The notes beneath the pieces are model-generated. The model did not search any database and had not been told where the DNA came from. It was given only the letters and a program-made list of their open reading frames with translations. The translations under genes were made by a program, and so were the position numbers. 64,000 nt of DNA. Origin: Actinomycetes bacterium (lineage in GTDB: Bacteria > Actinomycetota > Acidimicrobiia > Acidimicrobiales > Bog-793). Each line of letters begins with the position of its first letter. Position 1 is the stretch's first letter. This document shows positions 32,806-41,737 of this stretch, piece by piece. The stretch is taken from positions 1 to 64,000 of the forward strand of contig JAJYNS010000105.1 of assembly GCA_021786195.1 (NCBI GenBank), in the 5' to 3' direction.

Positions 32806-34113
32806 ATGCCCGAGGCAGCCCCGAGGCGCTTCTGCTTCGTCCATGCTGCGGACCTCCACCTCGACACGCCCTTCGACGGCGTGCATGCCGCGGCGCCGCG
32901 GATCGCGGCGGCGCTCAGGGAGGCCTCTCTCCAGGCGTTCGACGAAGTGGTCGAGCTCGCGCGTCGGCGCTCTGCCGCATTCCTGCTCGTGGCGGGCGAC
33001 GTCTACGACGGCGCGGAGCGCGGGCTCCGAGCCCAGCTGCGCTTCCGTGACGGCCTGGCTCGCCTCGCCGCCGACGGCATCGAGAGCTTCGTCGTGCACG
33101 GTAATCACGACCCGGTCGAGACCGGCTGGTCGGCCGTGCGAGCCTGGCCTGAGGGCGTCAAGGTCTTCGGCACCCGCTCCCCGGAGGTCGTCCCGGTCGC
33201 CCGCGACGGCGAGGTGATCGCCACGGTCCAGGGGATCAGCTACGCCAGGCGCGCGACGACGGAGAACCTCGCCCTGCGCTTCTGCAGGCCGGAGGGACCT
33301 GGCCTCCACGTCGGCCTGCTCCACTGCAATGTCGCCGGCGCCGGAGAGGGCCACGACAACTACAGCCCTTGCAGCCTCGATGACCTCCGCCGGGCCCGGC
33401 TCGACTACTGGGCCCTCGGCCACGTGCATTCCGGGGGCATCCTCGCCGAGGGCTCCGGGCCCGGCGACCCCTGGGTCGTCTACCCGGGCAACACCCAGGC
33501 GAGGAGCGGGCGCCGGAGCGAGCGGGGCCCCAAAGGGGCCGTCGTGGTCCACGTCGAGGACGGGCGGGTGCTGAGGGTCGAGCAGGTCGCCTGCGACCGG
33601 GTGCGTTTCGTCGAGCTCGAGTGCCCCGTCGAGGGCCTCGAGGGCCTCGACGGGCTCGAGCAGCTGTTGGACCGCCTCGCCGACGAGGCGCTCGAGCAGG
33701 CAGAAGGGCGATCGCTCGTCCTCCGTGCCCGGCTGGCGGGCAGGGGCCCGCTGCACGACGCGCTTCGGCGCACAGGCGCCGTCGAAGAGCTGCTCGAGCA
33801 CCTGCGCGAGGGGGCCTCGGACCAGGAGCCTTTCCTCTGGTGGGACGAGATCGCCGACCGCAGCCTGCCGCCGCAGGACCTCGGGCTCCTCAGAGGCCGT
33901 GGCGACTTCGCGTCGGACCTCCTCTCCCTCTCCGACGAGCTCAAATCCGACAGGGCGTCGCTGGCATCTGTCGCCGACGAGCTGGTCCGCTCGGTCCCGA
34001 GATACCTTGCTCGCGACCTCGAGGAGCTCCTCGCCGACGGCGAGCAGCTCGCAGGTCTGCTCGCCCTCGGGACGCTCGCCGCCCTCGACGAGCTGGCCGG
34101 GGGGGAGCCATGA
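32806..34113 (+). CDS. Metallophosphoesterase DNA nuclease, YhaO/SbcD-like
   Basis: A 435-residue calcineurin-like nuclease. All phosphoesterase metal motifs are seen in the first half: HAADLHLDTPF, LLVAGDVYD, VVHGNHDP, GLLHCNVAG and LGHVHSGG. A capping and dimerisation C-terminal half (about residues 270-435) follows, with acidic helical segments, as in YhaO and SbcD/Mre11. The start is the ATG at 32806. The stop overlaps the next gene's ATG as ATGA, tying it to the YhaN-like ATPase. In bacteria with this pair (YhaO-YhaN) a role in double-strand break or phage-linked DNA processing is suspected but poorly defined. A classical sbcCD would have a larger, zinc-hook ATPase. Confidence 0.85.
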   Translation: MPEAAPRRFCFVHAADLHLDTPFDGVHAAAPRIAAALREASLQAFDEVVELARRRSAAFLLVAGDVYDGAERGLRAQLRFRDGLARLAADGIESFVVHGNHDPVETGWSAVRAWPEGVKVFGTRSPEVVPVARDGEVIATVQGISYARRATTENLALRFCRPEGPGLHVGLLHCNVAGAGEGHDNYSPCSLDDLRRARLDYWALGHVHSGGILAEGSGPGDPWVVYPGNTQARSGRRSERGPKGAVVVHVEDGRVLRVEQVACDRVRFVELECPVEGLEGLDGLEQLLDRLADEALEQAEGRSLVLRARLAGRGPLHDALRRTGAVEELLEHLREGASDQEPFLWWDEIADRSLPPQDLGLLRGRGDFASDLLSLSDELKSDRASLASVADELVRSVPRYLARDLEELLADGEQLAGLLALGTLAALDELAGGEP

Positions 34114-37067
34114 GGATCTCGGGATGGCGAGTCGACGGCTTCGGCGTCCTCGCCGATCAAAGGGTCGAAGAGCTCCCCGCCGGCCTCACGGTGGTCGTCG
34201 GGCCGAACGAGGCCGGCAAGTCCACGCTCCTCGACTTCCTCCGTGGCGTCCTGTTCGGCTTCCCGGACCGCCGGCACCGCCGTCCCTACCACGAGCCGCT
34301 GCGCGGGGGGTCGCACGGCGGCACCGTCTCCCTCCTCGACGCGAGCGGCGGGGGCTGGCTCCTCGAGCGCCACGTCGGGGGCGGCCCGCCCGCGCTCAGC
34401 GGACCCGACGGCGCGCTCCGGGGGGAGGCGGAGCTACGGCGGCTGCTCGGCGGCGTCGACGGCGAGGTATTCCGCAGCGTCTACGCCTTCGGCCTGTCGG
34501 AGCTCTCCTCGCTGGAGACGCTCGAGCGGGACGAGGTGCGCGACCTGATCTTCTCAGCCGGCATCCTCGGCGCGGGCCGCTCGGCGACGCGAGCCCAGCA
34601 CTCCCTTGCCAGCAGGCAGGCAGCGCTCGTCCGCCCGCGCCGGTCCGACGCGGTCGCGAACCTCCTCCGCCGTCGCCTCGACGCCGTCGACGGCGAGCTG
34701 CGCCGGCTGCGCGAGGAGGCGAGGCGCTTCCCGGAGCGTGCCGAGGAGTGCGAGGGGCTCGCGGCCAGGGTGCGAGAGGAGGAGGACACCGCCGAGGAGC
34801 TCCGGCAGCGGCTGCGTGAGCTCGATCGGCTGGAGGCGGCATGGCCCGACTGGTGCGAGCGTCGGAGCGCCGAAGCGGAGCTCGCCGCGCTGGCGGCTCC
34901 CGACCCGGCCGAGGCGACCCTGCTCGCCCGCTCCGCCGAGATCGCGGCGCTGAGAGACCGGCGCGCCGGCTTCGAGGAGTGGGCCCGCCAGCGCGACGAC
35001 CTCGCACGCCAGCTCGACGGCATCCAGCAGAGGGTCGAGGACGCGCTGCGCGAGCTCGGGCCGGGCGCCAGGGCCGAGGTGGTGCGCCACCTCGACCTCG
35101 GCATCGCGACGACCGAGCGCGCCGAGCGGCTGTCGAGGCGGCACGGCGAGCTGCTCGCCGAGCTGCGCTCGAAGGAGGAGGTCGCCGACCGCGACTCCGC
35201 CGAGGTCGGGAGGCTCGAGGGAGCGCTCTCGGCGCAGGAGAAGGCGGCCGGCAGGGTGCGGTCCAAAGCCGACCTCGACGCCGCAGGCGAGCTGCTCCAC
35301 GAGGCACGCCGGCTCCTCGACCGGCGAGAGGAGCTCGAGCAGGACCGGGCACGCGCCGAGCAGCAGGCGCGCCTCGAGGCGCTCGCCTCGCGCCGAGCAG
35401 GGGTGAGGCTCGCCGGCTCCTGGGCCCTGGCGGCGCTCCTGGTCGCGTCCGCCCTGCTCGCCGGCGGCGCCGCCCTTTCGGTAACCGGAGGCCACGGCGC
35501 GACGGCGGCGCTGTTCGCGGCGGCGGCGCTCGTGGTAAGCGCCGTGGCCGTCGCGTCGGCGGCCCAGGGTCGCTTGAAGGACCGAGCTCGAGGCGCCGGG
35601 CCCGAGGTCCCGGAGGAGGGCGACGGGGCGCAGCTCCGGCAGGTCGAGGCCCGCCTTGCAGAGCTCGCCCGGAGCTTTCGACGCCCCGGGCGGCTCGAGC
35701 GGGGAGATCTCGACCCGATCGGCCGGGCGCTCGACTCGGAGGTCGCGTCGCGCCTCGCCCTCGACGACCTCGCTCGACGCCTCGCCGACGCGCGCCGGCG
35801 CCGGGAGGAGTCGCTCGCGCTCGCCGATCGCTGCCGGGACCAGCTCGCCGAGAACGACAGAGCCGCCGCCACGCTCGGTTCCGAGCTGCTGCTGCCCCCG
35901 TCGCTCGGGCCCGACTCGCTCGGCCGCGCCGTCGACCTGCTGGCGAGGCTGCGCAAGGACCTCGACGCGCTGGACCGGGTCGGGCAGGCGCTCTCCAAGG
36001 TCGACGCGCGACTCGAGTCCTACGCGCACTCCGCGCTCTCGCTGGCCTCGGCGCTCGCGCCCGCGGGGCTGGAAGGCGGCTCCTTCGTCCTCGGTCGTCA
36101 GGACGAGTCGGAGCCGCTCGGCACGGGCTCGGTCGGCCCCGCGGCGGCCGGGTCCGTCGGAACCGGCTCCGCCGCGGGCACGGAGCGCAAGGCGACCGCC
36201 CCCGAGCAGGCCCTCGTCGCCGTCGGGCACCTCCTCGAGCGGCTGGAGGCGACCGCCTCTGCCCGCGAGGCCAGGGGGCGGCTCGAAGATGCCGCCCGCC
36301 GCGCCCGCGACGCCGTCGACCGGGCGCTCGGAGGCGGGAGCTGCACCGGGCGACTGCTCGCCGAGCTTGCCTCCGGCGACCCCGTCGCCTGGCAGGCCGA
36401 GCGGCGGATGCTCGCAGACCGGCTCGGGGAGGTGAAGCAGCGCCACGACGAGGCGACCCGGGCCCACGAGCGCTCGTCCCAGGCGCTCGGGCAGCTCCTC
36501 GGCTCGACGCGCCTCGCCGAGCTCGAGCTCGAAGGGGAGTCGCTGCGCGCCGAGCTTCGCGCCGCCCTCGAGCGCTACGCCGTGCTCGGCATCGCCCGCA
36601 CCCTGCTGGAGAGGACGCTCGCCCGCTACGAGCGAGAACGTCAGCCCGAGGTGGTGCGCAGGGCGGCCGAGCTCTTCGCCTCGGCGACCCGGGGTCGCTA
36701 CGTCCGGCTCGTCTCCCGCCCGGACGCCGACGGGCGCTCGCACGGGATCGACGCGATCGACGAGTGGGGGGCACGGGTCGACGCCGGCTCGCTCAGCCGT
36801 GGCACAGCCGAGCAGCTCTACCTCTGCCTGCGCCTCGCCCTCGCGACAGCGGGCGGCGCCGGTGTCGAGCTGCCGCTCGTCCTCGACGACGTCCTCGTCA
36901 ACTTCGACCCCGACCGCGCCGCGGCCGTCGCCGAGGTGATCGCCGACGTCGCGAGGCAGCGCCAGGTGCTCGCCTTCACCTGCCATCCCCACGTCGCCGA
37001 ACTGCTTTCCGACGCCTCGCCCAAGGCTCGCGTCCTCGAGCTGCCCGGGACGTCCCGGGCGCGTTAG
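34110..37067 (+). CDS. SMC/Rad50-like ATPase with central membrane segments, YhaN-like
   Basis: A 985-residue ATPase of the RecF/SMC/Rad50 type. Walker A GPNEAGKST is at about residues 31-39. The N-terminal domain continues to RSVYAFGLSELSSL. Two long coiled-coil stretches (about 190-430 and 520-870) flank a hydrophobic region (about 437-480) with two potential membrane helices, a layout described for YhaN (AAA_27). The signature LSRGTAEQLYLCLRLAL and Walker B LPLVLDDVLVNFD close the ATPase head near the C-terminus. There is no CxxC zinc hook, unlike Rad50/SbcC. The ATG at 34110 overlaps the yhaO stop. It ends 18 bp before the convergent VKOR gene. Confidence 0.84.
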   Translation: MRISGWRVDGFGVLADQRVEELPAGLTVVVGPNEAGKSTLLDFLRGVLFGFPDRRHRRPYHEPLRGGSHGGTVSLLDASGGGWLLERHVGGGPPALSGPDGALRGEAELRRLLGGVDGEVFRSVYAFGLSELSSLETLERDEVRDLIFSAGILGAGRSATRAQHSLASRQAALVRPRRSDAVANLLRRRLDAVDGELRRLREEARRFPERAEECEGLAARVREEEDTAEELRQRLRELDRLEAAWPDWCERRSAEAELAALAAPDPAEATLLARSAEIAALRDRRAGFEEWARQRDDLARQLDGIQQRVEDALRELGPGARAEVVRHLDLGIATTERAERLSRRHGELLAELRSKEEVADRDSAEVGRLEGALSAQEKAAGRVRSKADLDAAGELLHEARRLLDRREELEQDRARAEQQARLEALASRRAGVRLAGSWALAALLVASALLAGGAALSVTGGHGATAALFAAAALVVSAVAVASAAQGRLKDRARGAGPEVPEEGDGAQLRQVEARLAELARSFRRPGRLERGDLDPIGRALDSEVASRLALDDLARRLADARRRREESLALADRCRDQLAENDRAAATLGSELLLPPSLGPDSLGRAVDLLARLRKDLDALDRVGQALSKVDARLESYAHSALSLASALAPAGLEGGSFVLGRQDESEPLGTGSVGPAAAGSVGTGSAAGTERKATAPEQALVAVGHLLERLEATASAREARGRLEDAARRARDAVDRALGGGSCTGRLLAELASGDPVAWQAERRMLADRLGEVKQRHDEATRAHERSSQALGQLLGSTRLAELELEGESLRAELRAALERYAVLGIARTLLERTLARYERERQPEVVRRAAELFASATRGRYVRLVSRPDADGRSHGIDAIDEWGARVDAGSLSRGTAEQLYLCLRLALATAGGAGVELPLVLDDVLVNFDPDRAAAVAEVIADVARQRQVLAFTCHPHVAELLSDASPKARVLELPGTSRAR

Positions 37068-37085
37068 CGCCGCGGCCCGACGCCC

Positions 37086-37763
37086 TCAGTCCTGCGCGGC
37101 GAGCCTCGCCCGCCAGGCCGCCGTCGCGTCGTCCCATCCGGTGACGACGAGGACGAACATCGCGAAGGTCAGCACGTGGACGGTCGTGCAGAGTATGCAG
37201 ATCTTCTGGATCTCGAACAGCTCCGCGTAGACGAGGTAGAAGACGAAGCCGATGCCGACGATGCCGCCGGCGAGACGGGCATAGGCGACCTCGAGGCGGG
37301 AGCTGCGCCAGGCCCAGGGGAGCGAGAGGGCGAGCATGCCGACGAAGTAGACCAAGCCGAGCAGGGCGACCGGGATGCCGAAGACGTAGGACTCCGGGCT
37401 CGTCGTCACCGCCTCGCAGTTGATGACGCCGGTGTTCGGGCAGACGAGGCTGATGCCGGTGTCGTAGTGCGCCGCCGTGAGATAGGCCCCCATGCCGAGG
37501 CCGGCGAGGCTGACAAAGGTCGTGGTGAGCGCGCGCCATCCGCCGAGCCTGGCGAGCCGATCCGGACGAACCTGGGGCTCGGCGCCTGCCGGTGTCGGCG
37601 GCGGAACGCCCCGCCGGCGCGCCCGTCCCTCGCCGGCCGGCCCGTGCGGCACCGAAGGGCTCGGGCCACGGGTGGCCCGGCGCCTTGTCCGGCCGGGCGG
37701 CGCCTCCTCGACGGCCGCCGCCCTCGCGCGCCGGCCGCGCTCGGAGGTGGGGCGCTTCGGCAC
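37086..37763 (-). CDS. Vitamin K epoxide reductase (VKOR) family thiol oxidase
   Basis: A 225-residue membrane protein. The N-terminal 75 residues are hydrophilic, Arg/Pro-rich and cytosolic. The following four helices carry the VKOR residues: the loop pair in SLVCPNTGVINCEAV (CPNTG...NC) and the quinone-side CILC at about residues 190-193. Bacterial VKORs regenerate disulfide-forming DsbA-like proteins by passing electrons to quinone, and replace DsbB in actinobacteria. The start is GTG at 37763, 10 bp after the stop of the DUF929 gene on the same strand, so the pair is probably co-transcribed and works in oxidative folding. Confidence 0.9.
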   Translation of the reverse strand: MPKRPTSERGRRARAAAVEEAPPGRTRRRATRGPSPSVPHGPAGEGRARRRGVPPPTPAGAEPQVRPDRLARLGGWRALTTTFVSLAGLGMGAYLTAAHYDTGISLVCPNTGVINCEAVTTSPESYVFGIPVALLGLVYFVGMLALSLPWAWRSSRLEVAYARLAGGIVGIGFVFYLVYAELFEIQKICILCTTVHVLTFAMFVLVVTGWDDATAAWRARLAAQD

Positions 37764-37773
37764 GGGGGAACGC

Positions 37774-38862
37774 TCAGCCCACAGGCCTGGTCTTCGCGAG
37801 GACTTTCGCCGCCGCGACGACGCCCGGGGACGCGCACACCGAACCCGGCTTCCCGCCGTCGAGCGAGCAGATCGCCGCGGCGATGTAGTTCGCCTGGACG
37901 ATGAAGACCCTGGCGTCGATCGACTTGCCGAGCGACGAGCTCGGGGAGCGCAGCGCGGCGGCGATCTCGGGTCGGCCCGGCCCGCCGTTGTTCAGGTAGC
38001 CGTAGGCCTCGAAGATCACCGCCATCGGGCCGGGGTCGCCGGACTCGACGTACTTGTTGCCGATGTCGAGGAACGGGATGCCCGAGCTCGGCCCGGTGTT
38101 GAAGGGCTTGGCCGGAGTAGTGCCCGTGCCGTCGTACTTGGCCTCGAGCTTCTGGACGTAGGCGGGCGGGATCTGCAGCGGCTGCTGGAGGCGGTCCTCG
38201 GACTCGTAGGGCGTGAAGCTCACGTAGGGGCTCGTGTAGCTCGAGCCGAGGAAGCTGAAGGTCGGTATGTCGCCGTCGGTGCTCGCCGAGGAGGTGATCT
38301 TCAGGCCGTGGAAGGTGCCGAAGCGCCCGAGCGCCGCGATCATCGACCAGCGCATCATCGCGCAGTAGGGGCAGAACTCACCGCCGTCGTAGACGAACTG
38401 GGGCTTGCCGTCGAGCGTGAGCGGCGGCTGCCCCTTGGTGACGGTGAAAGGTGACGCCTCCGCGGCAGTCCCGACGGCGTTGAAGGTCGAGGCCGGGATG
38501 GTCGTGAGCGCCGAGACGAGCGAGGCGGGGGCGGGGGCGGGATGGCGGCCTGCCGCGTCGGAGCTCGAGCTCGAGCTCGAGCTCCCGCCGGAGAGCTTCA
38601 CGACGAGCAGCACGACGAGCACGACGAGCACGACGCCGACGGCGCCCCAGCCGAGCCAGGCCGGTCGAGAGCCGCGTCCCCGGCCGCGGCCGCGCTCGTA
38701 GCGGCGGGCCGCCCCGGTCGCGGGCCGGGCGCCTCGAGCCGGTTGGGCCTGCGCGCCGAGCCGCTTCGGCGTCGAAGCTCCCTGGCCGGCCCTCGGGGCC
38801 TGAGAGCCCCGCCGTGCGGCCTCGAAGGAACGGTTGCGACCTGCGCCCCTCTGGCTGCTCAT
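37774..38862 (-). CDS. DUF929 family membrane-anchored protein with CPYC thiol motif
   Basis: A 362-residue protein with a basic N-terminus (1-68), a Val/Leu membrane helix (about 71-90), an octa-Ser linker, and an outer DUF929 domain of thioredoxin-like character. The redox motif FCPYC (Cys164 and Cys167) follows the strand FVYDGGEF. Other features are YTSPYVSFTPYESEDR and, near the end, ICSLDGGKPGSVC. It is probably an extracytoplasmic thiol oxidoreductase or disulfide carrier partnered with the VKOR encoded next to it. The ATG at 38862 starts the unit; an upstream ATG at 38991 overlaps ispG's region without support. TAGACT (38898-38903, minus strand) is a likely -10, giving a leader of about 29 nt. 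Confidence 0.82.
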   Translation of the reverse strand: MSSQRGAGRNRSFEAARRGSQAPRAGQGASTPKRLGAQAQPARGARPATGAARRYERGRGRGRGSRPAWLGWGAVGVVLVVLVVLLVVKLSGGSSSSSSSSDAAGRHPAPAPASLVSALTTIPASTFNAVGTAAEASPFTVTKGQPPLTLDGKPQFVYDGGEFCPYCAMMRWSMIAALGRFGTFHGLKITSSASTDGDIPTFSFLGSSYTSPYVSFTPYESEDRLQQPLQIPPAYVQKLEAKYDGTGTTPAKPFNTGPSSGIPFLDIGNKYVESGDPGPMAVIFEAYGYLNNGGPGRPEIAAALRSPSSSLGKSIDARVFIVQANYIAAAICSLDGGKPGSVCASPGVVAAAKVLAKTRPVG

Positions 38863-38897
38863 CGATGCGAAGGCTCCCTGGGTCGGTGAACCGGGAC

Positions 38898-38903
38898 AGT
38901 CTA
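38898..38903 (-). promoter_or_regulatory. Candidate -10 element of DUF929-VKOR unit
   Basis: Minus-strand TAGACT lies 35 nt before the ATG at 38862. Unlike most first genes here this transcript would have a real 5' leader. Confidence 0.4.
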
Positions 38904-38950
38904 CCTGGCCTTGCTGGGCACTCCCTGAGCGCGTCCCTGCTCGGACGGGC

Positions 38951-40216
38951 TCAGGCGCGCGCCCCCGGCCCGTCCCCGCCCTCCTGCGCACGATCGAGGT
39001 GCTTGCGGATGCGCATGACGACCTTCTCGGAGTCGTTCGCGTCGGCGCCTTTCTGCTCGAACAGCGCCTTTCGGTCCTCGGCCGCCTCGCGCTCGGCGGA
39101 GGCGTCCGCCGAGGCGAGGCGGGCGTCGATACCCTCGGCGACGATCCTGTCCGCCTCGGCCACGAGTGCCTCGACCATCTGGTCCTCCGGCACGACGCGC
39201 ACGATCTTCCCGCGGATGAACAGATGGCCGCGGTGCCGGCCGGCCGCGATGCCGAGGTCGGCCTCGCGGGCCTCGCCAGGACCGTTCACGACGCAGCCCA
39301 TCACGGCGACCTGCAGCGGGATCCCCCGACCCTCCAGCGCCGCCTGTGCCTCCTTCGCGACCCGGATGACGTCGATCTCCGCCCGGCCGCAGGAGGGGCA
39401 CGCGACGAGGTCGAGGCCTCGCCGCTCGCGCAGGCCGAGCGACTCGAGCAGCTGCCTGCCGGCCCGCGCCTCCTCGACGGGGTCCGCCGTGAGGGAGTAG
39501 CGGATCGTGTCGCCGATGCCCTCGGCGAGCAGCGTCGCGATCCCGGCCGTCGCCTTCACGAGGCCCGCCGGCGGAGGACCGGCCTCGGTCACCCCGAGGT
39601 GGAGCGGGTGGTCGAAGGTCTCGGAGGCGAGCCGGTAGGCCTGGATCATGAGCGGGACGTTCGAGGCCTTGACCGAGATCTTCACATCCTCGAACCCGAC
39701 CTCCTGGAAGTACGAGAGCTCCATCCGGGCGGACTCGACGAGCGCCTCGGGCGTCGCGCCGCCGAACCGCTCGTAGAGCTCGGGGTGCAGCGACCCGGAG
39801 TTGACGCCGATCCGGATGGGGACGCCCCGGTCCTTCGCCTCTCTCGCCACGAGCCTGATCTCCTCCGGCTTGCGGAGGTTGCCGGGGTTCAGCCGCAGCC
39901 CGTGCACTCCGGCGTCGAGCGCGGCCAGCGCCATCTCGACGTGGAAATGGACGTCGGCGACGATCGGCACGGGAGAGCGAGGCACGATGCGGGCAAGGCC
40001 CTCGGCGGCTTCACGCTCGTTGCACGTGCAGCGCACGATGTCCGCCCCGGCCGCCGCCAGGGCGTAGATCTGCCGGAGCGTCCCTTCGACGTCCGCCGTC
40101 TTCGTCGTCGTCATCGACTGGACGCTCACCGGGGCGTCGCCGCCCACGGCGACGCTGCCCACCCGGATCTGACGTGTCCGCCGCCGTGTCGCGACGCTGA
40201 CGGTCGCTCTCGCCAT
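38951..40216 (-). CDS. ispG: 4-hydroxy-3-methylbut-2-en-1-yl diphosphate synthase (MEP pathway)
   Basis: A 421-residue 4Fe-4S enzyme of isoprenoid synthesis that reductively converts MEcPP to HMBPP. Conserved features include the N-terminal VGSVAVGGDAPVSVQSMTTT, a TIM-barrel with IVADVHFHVEMALAAL and LRLNPGNL, and the cluster Cys motifs CPSCGRAEID and CVVNGPGEA in the C-terminal domain. The ATG at 40216 has a GGAGGTGCC ribosome binding site. It lies 96 bp downstream of rseP in the same direction, and dxr, another enzyme of the pathway, is two genes further upstream in the cluster. Confidence 0.97.
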   Translation of the reverse strand: MARATVSVATRRRTRQIRVGSVAVGGDAPVSVQSMTTTKTADVEGTLRQIYALAAAGADIVRCTCNEREAAEGLARIVPRSPVPIVADVHFHVEMALAALDAGVHGLRLNPGNLRKPEEIRLVAREAKDRGVPIRIGVNSGSLHPELYERFGGATPEALVESARMELSYFQEVGFEDVKISVKASNVPLMIQAYRLASETFDHPLHLGVTEAGPPPAGLVKATAGIATLLAEGIGDTIRYSLTADPVEEARAGRQLLESLGLRERRGLDLVACPSCGRAEIDVIRVAKEAQAALEGRGIPLQVAVMGCVVNGPGEAREADLGIAAGRHRGHLFIRGKIVRVVPEDQMVEALVAEADRIVAEGIDARLASADASAEREAAEDRKALFEQKGADANDSEKVVMRIRKHLDRAQEGGDGPGARA

Positions 40217-40312
40217 CTGTTCGGCACCTCCGGGCCCGGCCGGTCGTCCGTGGCCTCCCCGCGAGCCTACGGCGCCGGCGGGCTGCCGGGGGTTCCGGGC
40301 CGAGCCGGGCGC

Positions 40313-41737
40313 TCAGCCGCCCGGGAGGGAGGCCGGCTGGACGATGTTGGCGTAGAGGGCCCCGATGCCGAGGACCACCATGAACAGCAAGAAGACGTAG
40401 GCCACCGGCATCAGCTTGGTCACGTCGGCGTGGTAGCGGTGTCCGGCCCGGGACCGCAGCCGCTCGTAGACGGCGATCGCGACGTGGCCGCCGTCGAGCG
40501 GGAGCATCGGGAAGAGGTTGACCATGCCGACGAAGACGTCGATCACCACGAGCACATAGAGCAGCTCAGCTATGTTCTGGCGGGCCGCCTGCGCCCCGAT
40601 CTGGATGGCCCCGAGGATCGACAGCAGCTGGGGGGAGGAAGAGCTGCCGGAGCCTGCGCCCGCGCCGGCGCTCCCGGCGTCGGACGTGGCCGGGGGGGAG
40701 CTCGCGCTCGGGGACCCGGCCGTCGCGACCTGGTGCGCGAAGGACCTGAGCCCGTGAAGGGAGAACACCTGTCCGATGCCCGTCGCGGTCTGCGCCGTGA
40801 CCGTCCCGAGCATCTGCCCCGCCCTTGCCACGGCGAGGAGCGGGTTGACCGTCTCGTTCCTCGCGAGGAACTGGAGCTGCACCCCGATCACGCCGGTCGG
40901 CCTGCCCCCCGGGCGCTCGAGCCGGACTGGCCGGCCGCCGACGAGCACCTCGACGTCTGTCTTGTCGGCGGGGCGGACGTGCAAGGTGAGGTCCCTGCCT
41001 CCCCGGTCGACGAGCAGGGTGAGCTCCTTGCCGGGATGGGACTCGACGAAGGTCACGAACTGCTCGCCCGTCGAGAAGCGGTGCCCGTCGATCGCCACGA
41101 GCTCGTCGCCGGCGCGCAGCCCGGCGCGCTCGGCGGGGCTCGGCCCGCTCGCGAAGGCGGTGAGACCGGTGATCTGCGGCGTCGCTGCGACGGGGACCCC
41201 GGAGATCGCGTACATCGCCCACAGGAGCAGGAACCCCATCACGAAATGCATTGCCGACCCCGCGCTCGAGACGAGCAGGCGCCTCGGGAAGCTCGCCTGC
41301 CGGTAGCTGCGGGGCTCGTCGCCGGGCCCGACCTCCTCGAGGCTGGTCATCCCGACGATGCGCACGTAGCCGCCTGCGGGGAGGGCCTTCACCCCGTACT
41401 CCGTCTCGCCTCGGCGAACCGACCACAGCCGAGGGCCGAAGCCGAGGAAGTACTCGGTGACCTTCATCCCCGAGAGCTTCGCCGTGACGAAGTGGCCGAG
41501 CTCGTGGACCATCACCATCACGATCAAGGCGAGCACCACGATCAGGACCGGGATGCCGTGGAGCACGACGGCGAGGGCGACGACGCCGGCCAGTCCGAGC
41601 AGGAGGCGGGCGAGCGCCCGGCGCGACGACCCGGCAGACCCCTGCCCCGCCGCCGGTCCCATGTCGTCCGCCGAGCCCTGCACCTGGCGTCGGCCGCCCG
41701 TCATCGCCACGACCGCCCTCGTCCTGCGCCCGCTCAC
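40313..41737 (-). CDS. rseP: Site-2 membrane metalloprotease, RseP family
   Basis: A 474-residue intramembrane zinc protease that cleaves transmembrane regulators such as anti-sigma factors. The active site is VHELGHF (HELGH at about residues 78-82) inside the first helix and the second-site NLFPMLPLDGGH near residue 410. A PDZ-like domain (SPAERAGLRAGDELVAIDG) lies between. The insert at about 345-375 is Ser/Gly/Ala-rich. The N-terminal about 40 residues are hydrophilic. The start is GTG at 41737, overlapping the dxr stop by 4 bp. The gene order dxr-rseP-ispG is the conserved actinobacterial arrangement (rip1 in mycobacteria). Confidence 0.95.
   Translation of the reverse strand: MSGRRTRAVVAMTGGRRQVQGSADDMGPAAGQGSAGSSRRALARLLLGLAGVVALAVVLHGIPVLIVVLALIVMVMVHELGHFVTAKLSGMKVTEYFLGFGPRLWSVRRGETEYGVKALPAGGYVRIVGMTSLEEVGPGDEPRSYRQASFPRRLLVSSAGSAMHFVMGFLLLWAMYAISGVPVAATPQITGLTAFASGPSPAERAGLRAGDELVAIDGHRFSTGEQFVTFVESHPGKELTLLVDRGGRDLTLHVRPADKTDVEVLVGGRPVRLERPGGRPTGVIGVQLQFLARNETVNPLLAVARAGQMLGTVTAQTATGIGQVFSLHGLRSFAHQVATAGSPSASSPPATSDAGSAGAGAGSGSSSSPQLLSILGAIQIGAQAARQNIAELLYVLVVIDVFVGMVNLFPMLPLDGGHVAIAVYERLRSRAGHRYHADVTKLMPVAYVFLLFMVVLGIGALYANIVQPASLPGG

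Noticed and set aside
33621-37067. Very long alternative frames (over 700 codons) on both strands over the nuclease/ATPase pair
   Set aside because: Composition is typical of GC-rich shadow frames and only the described frames carry Walker and phosphoesterase motifs.
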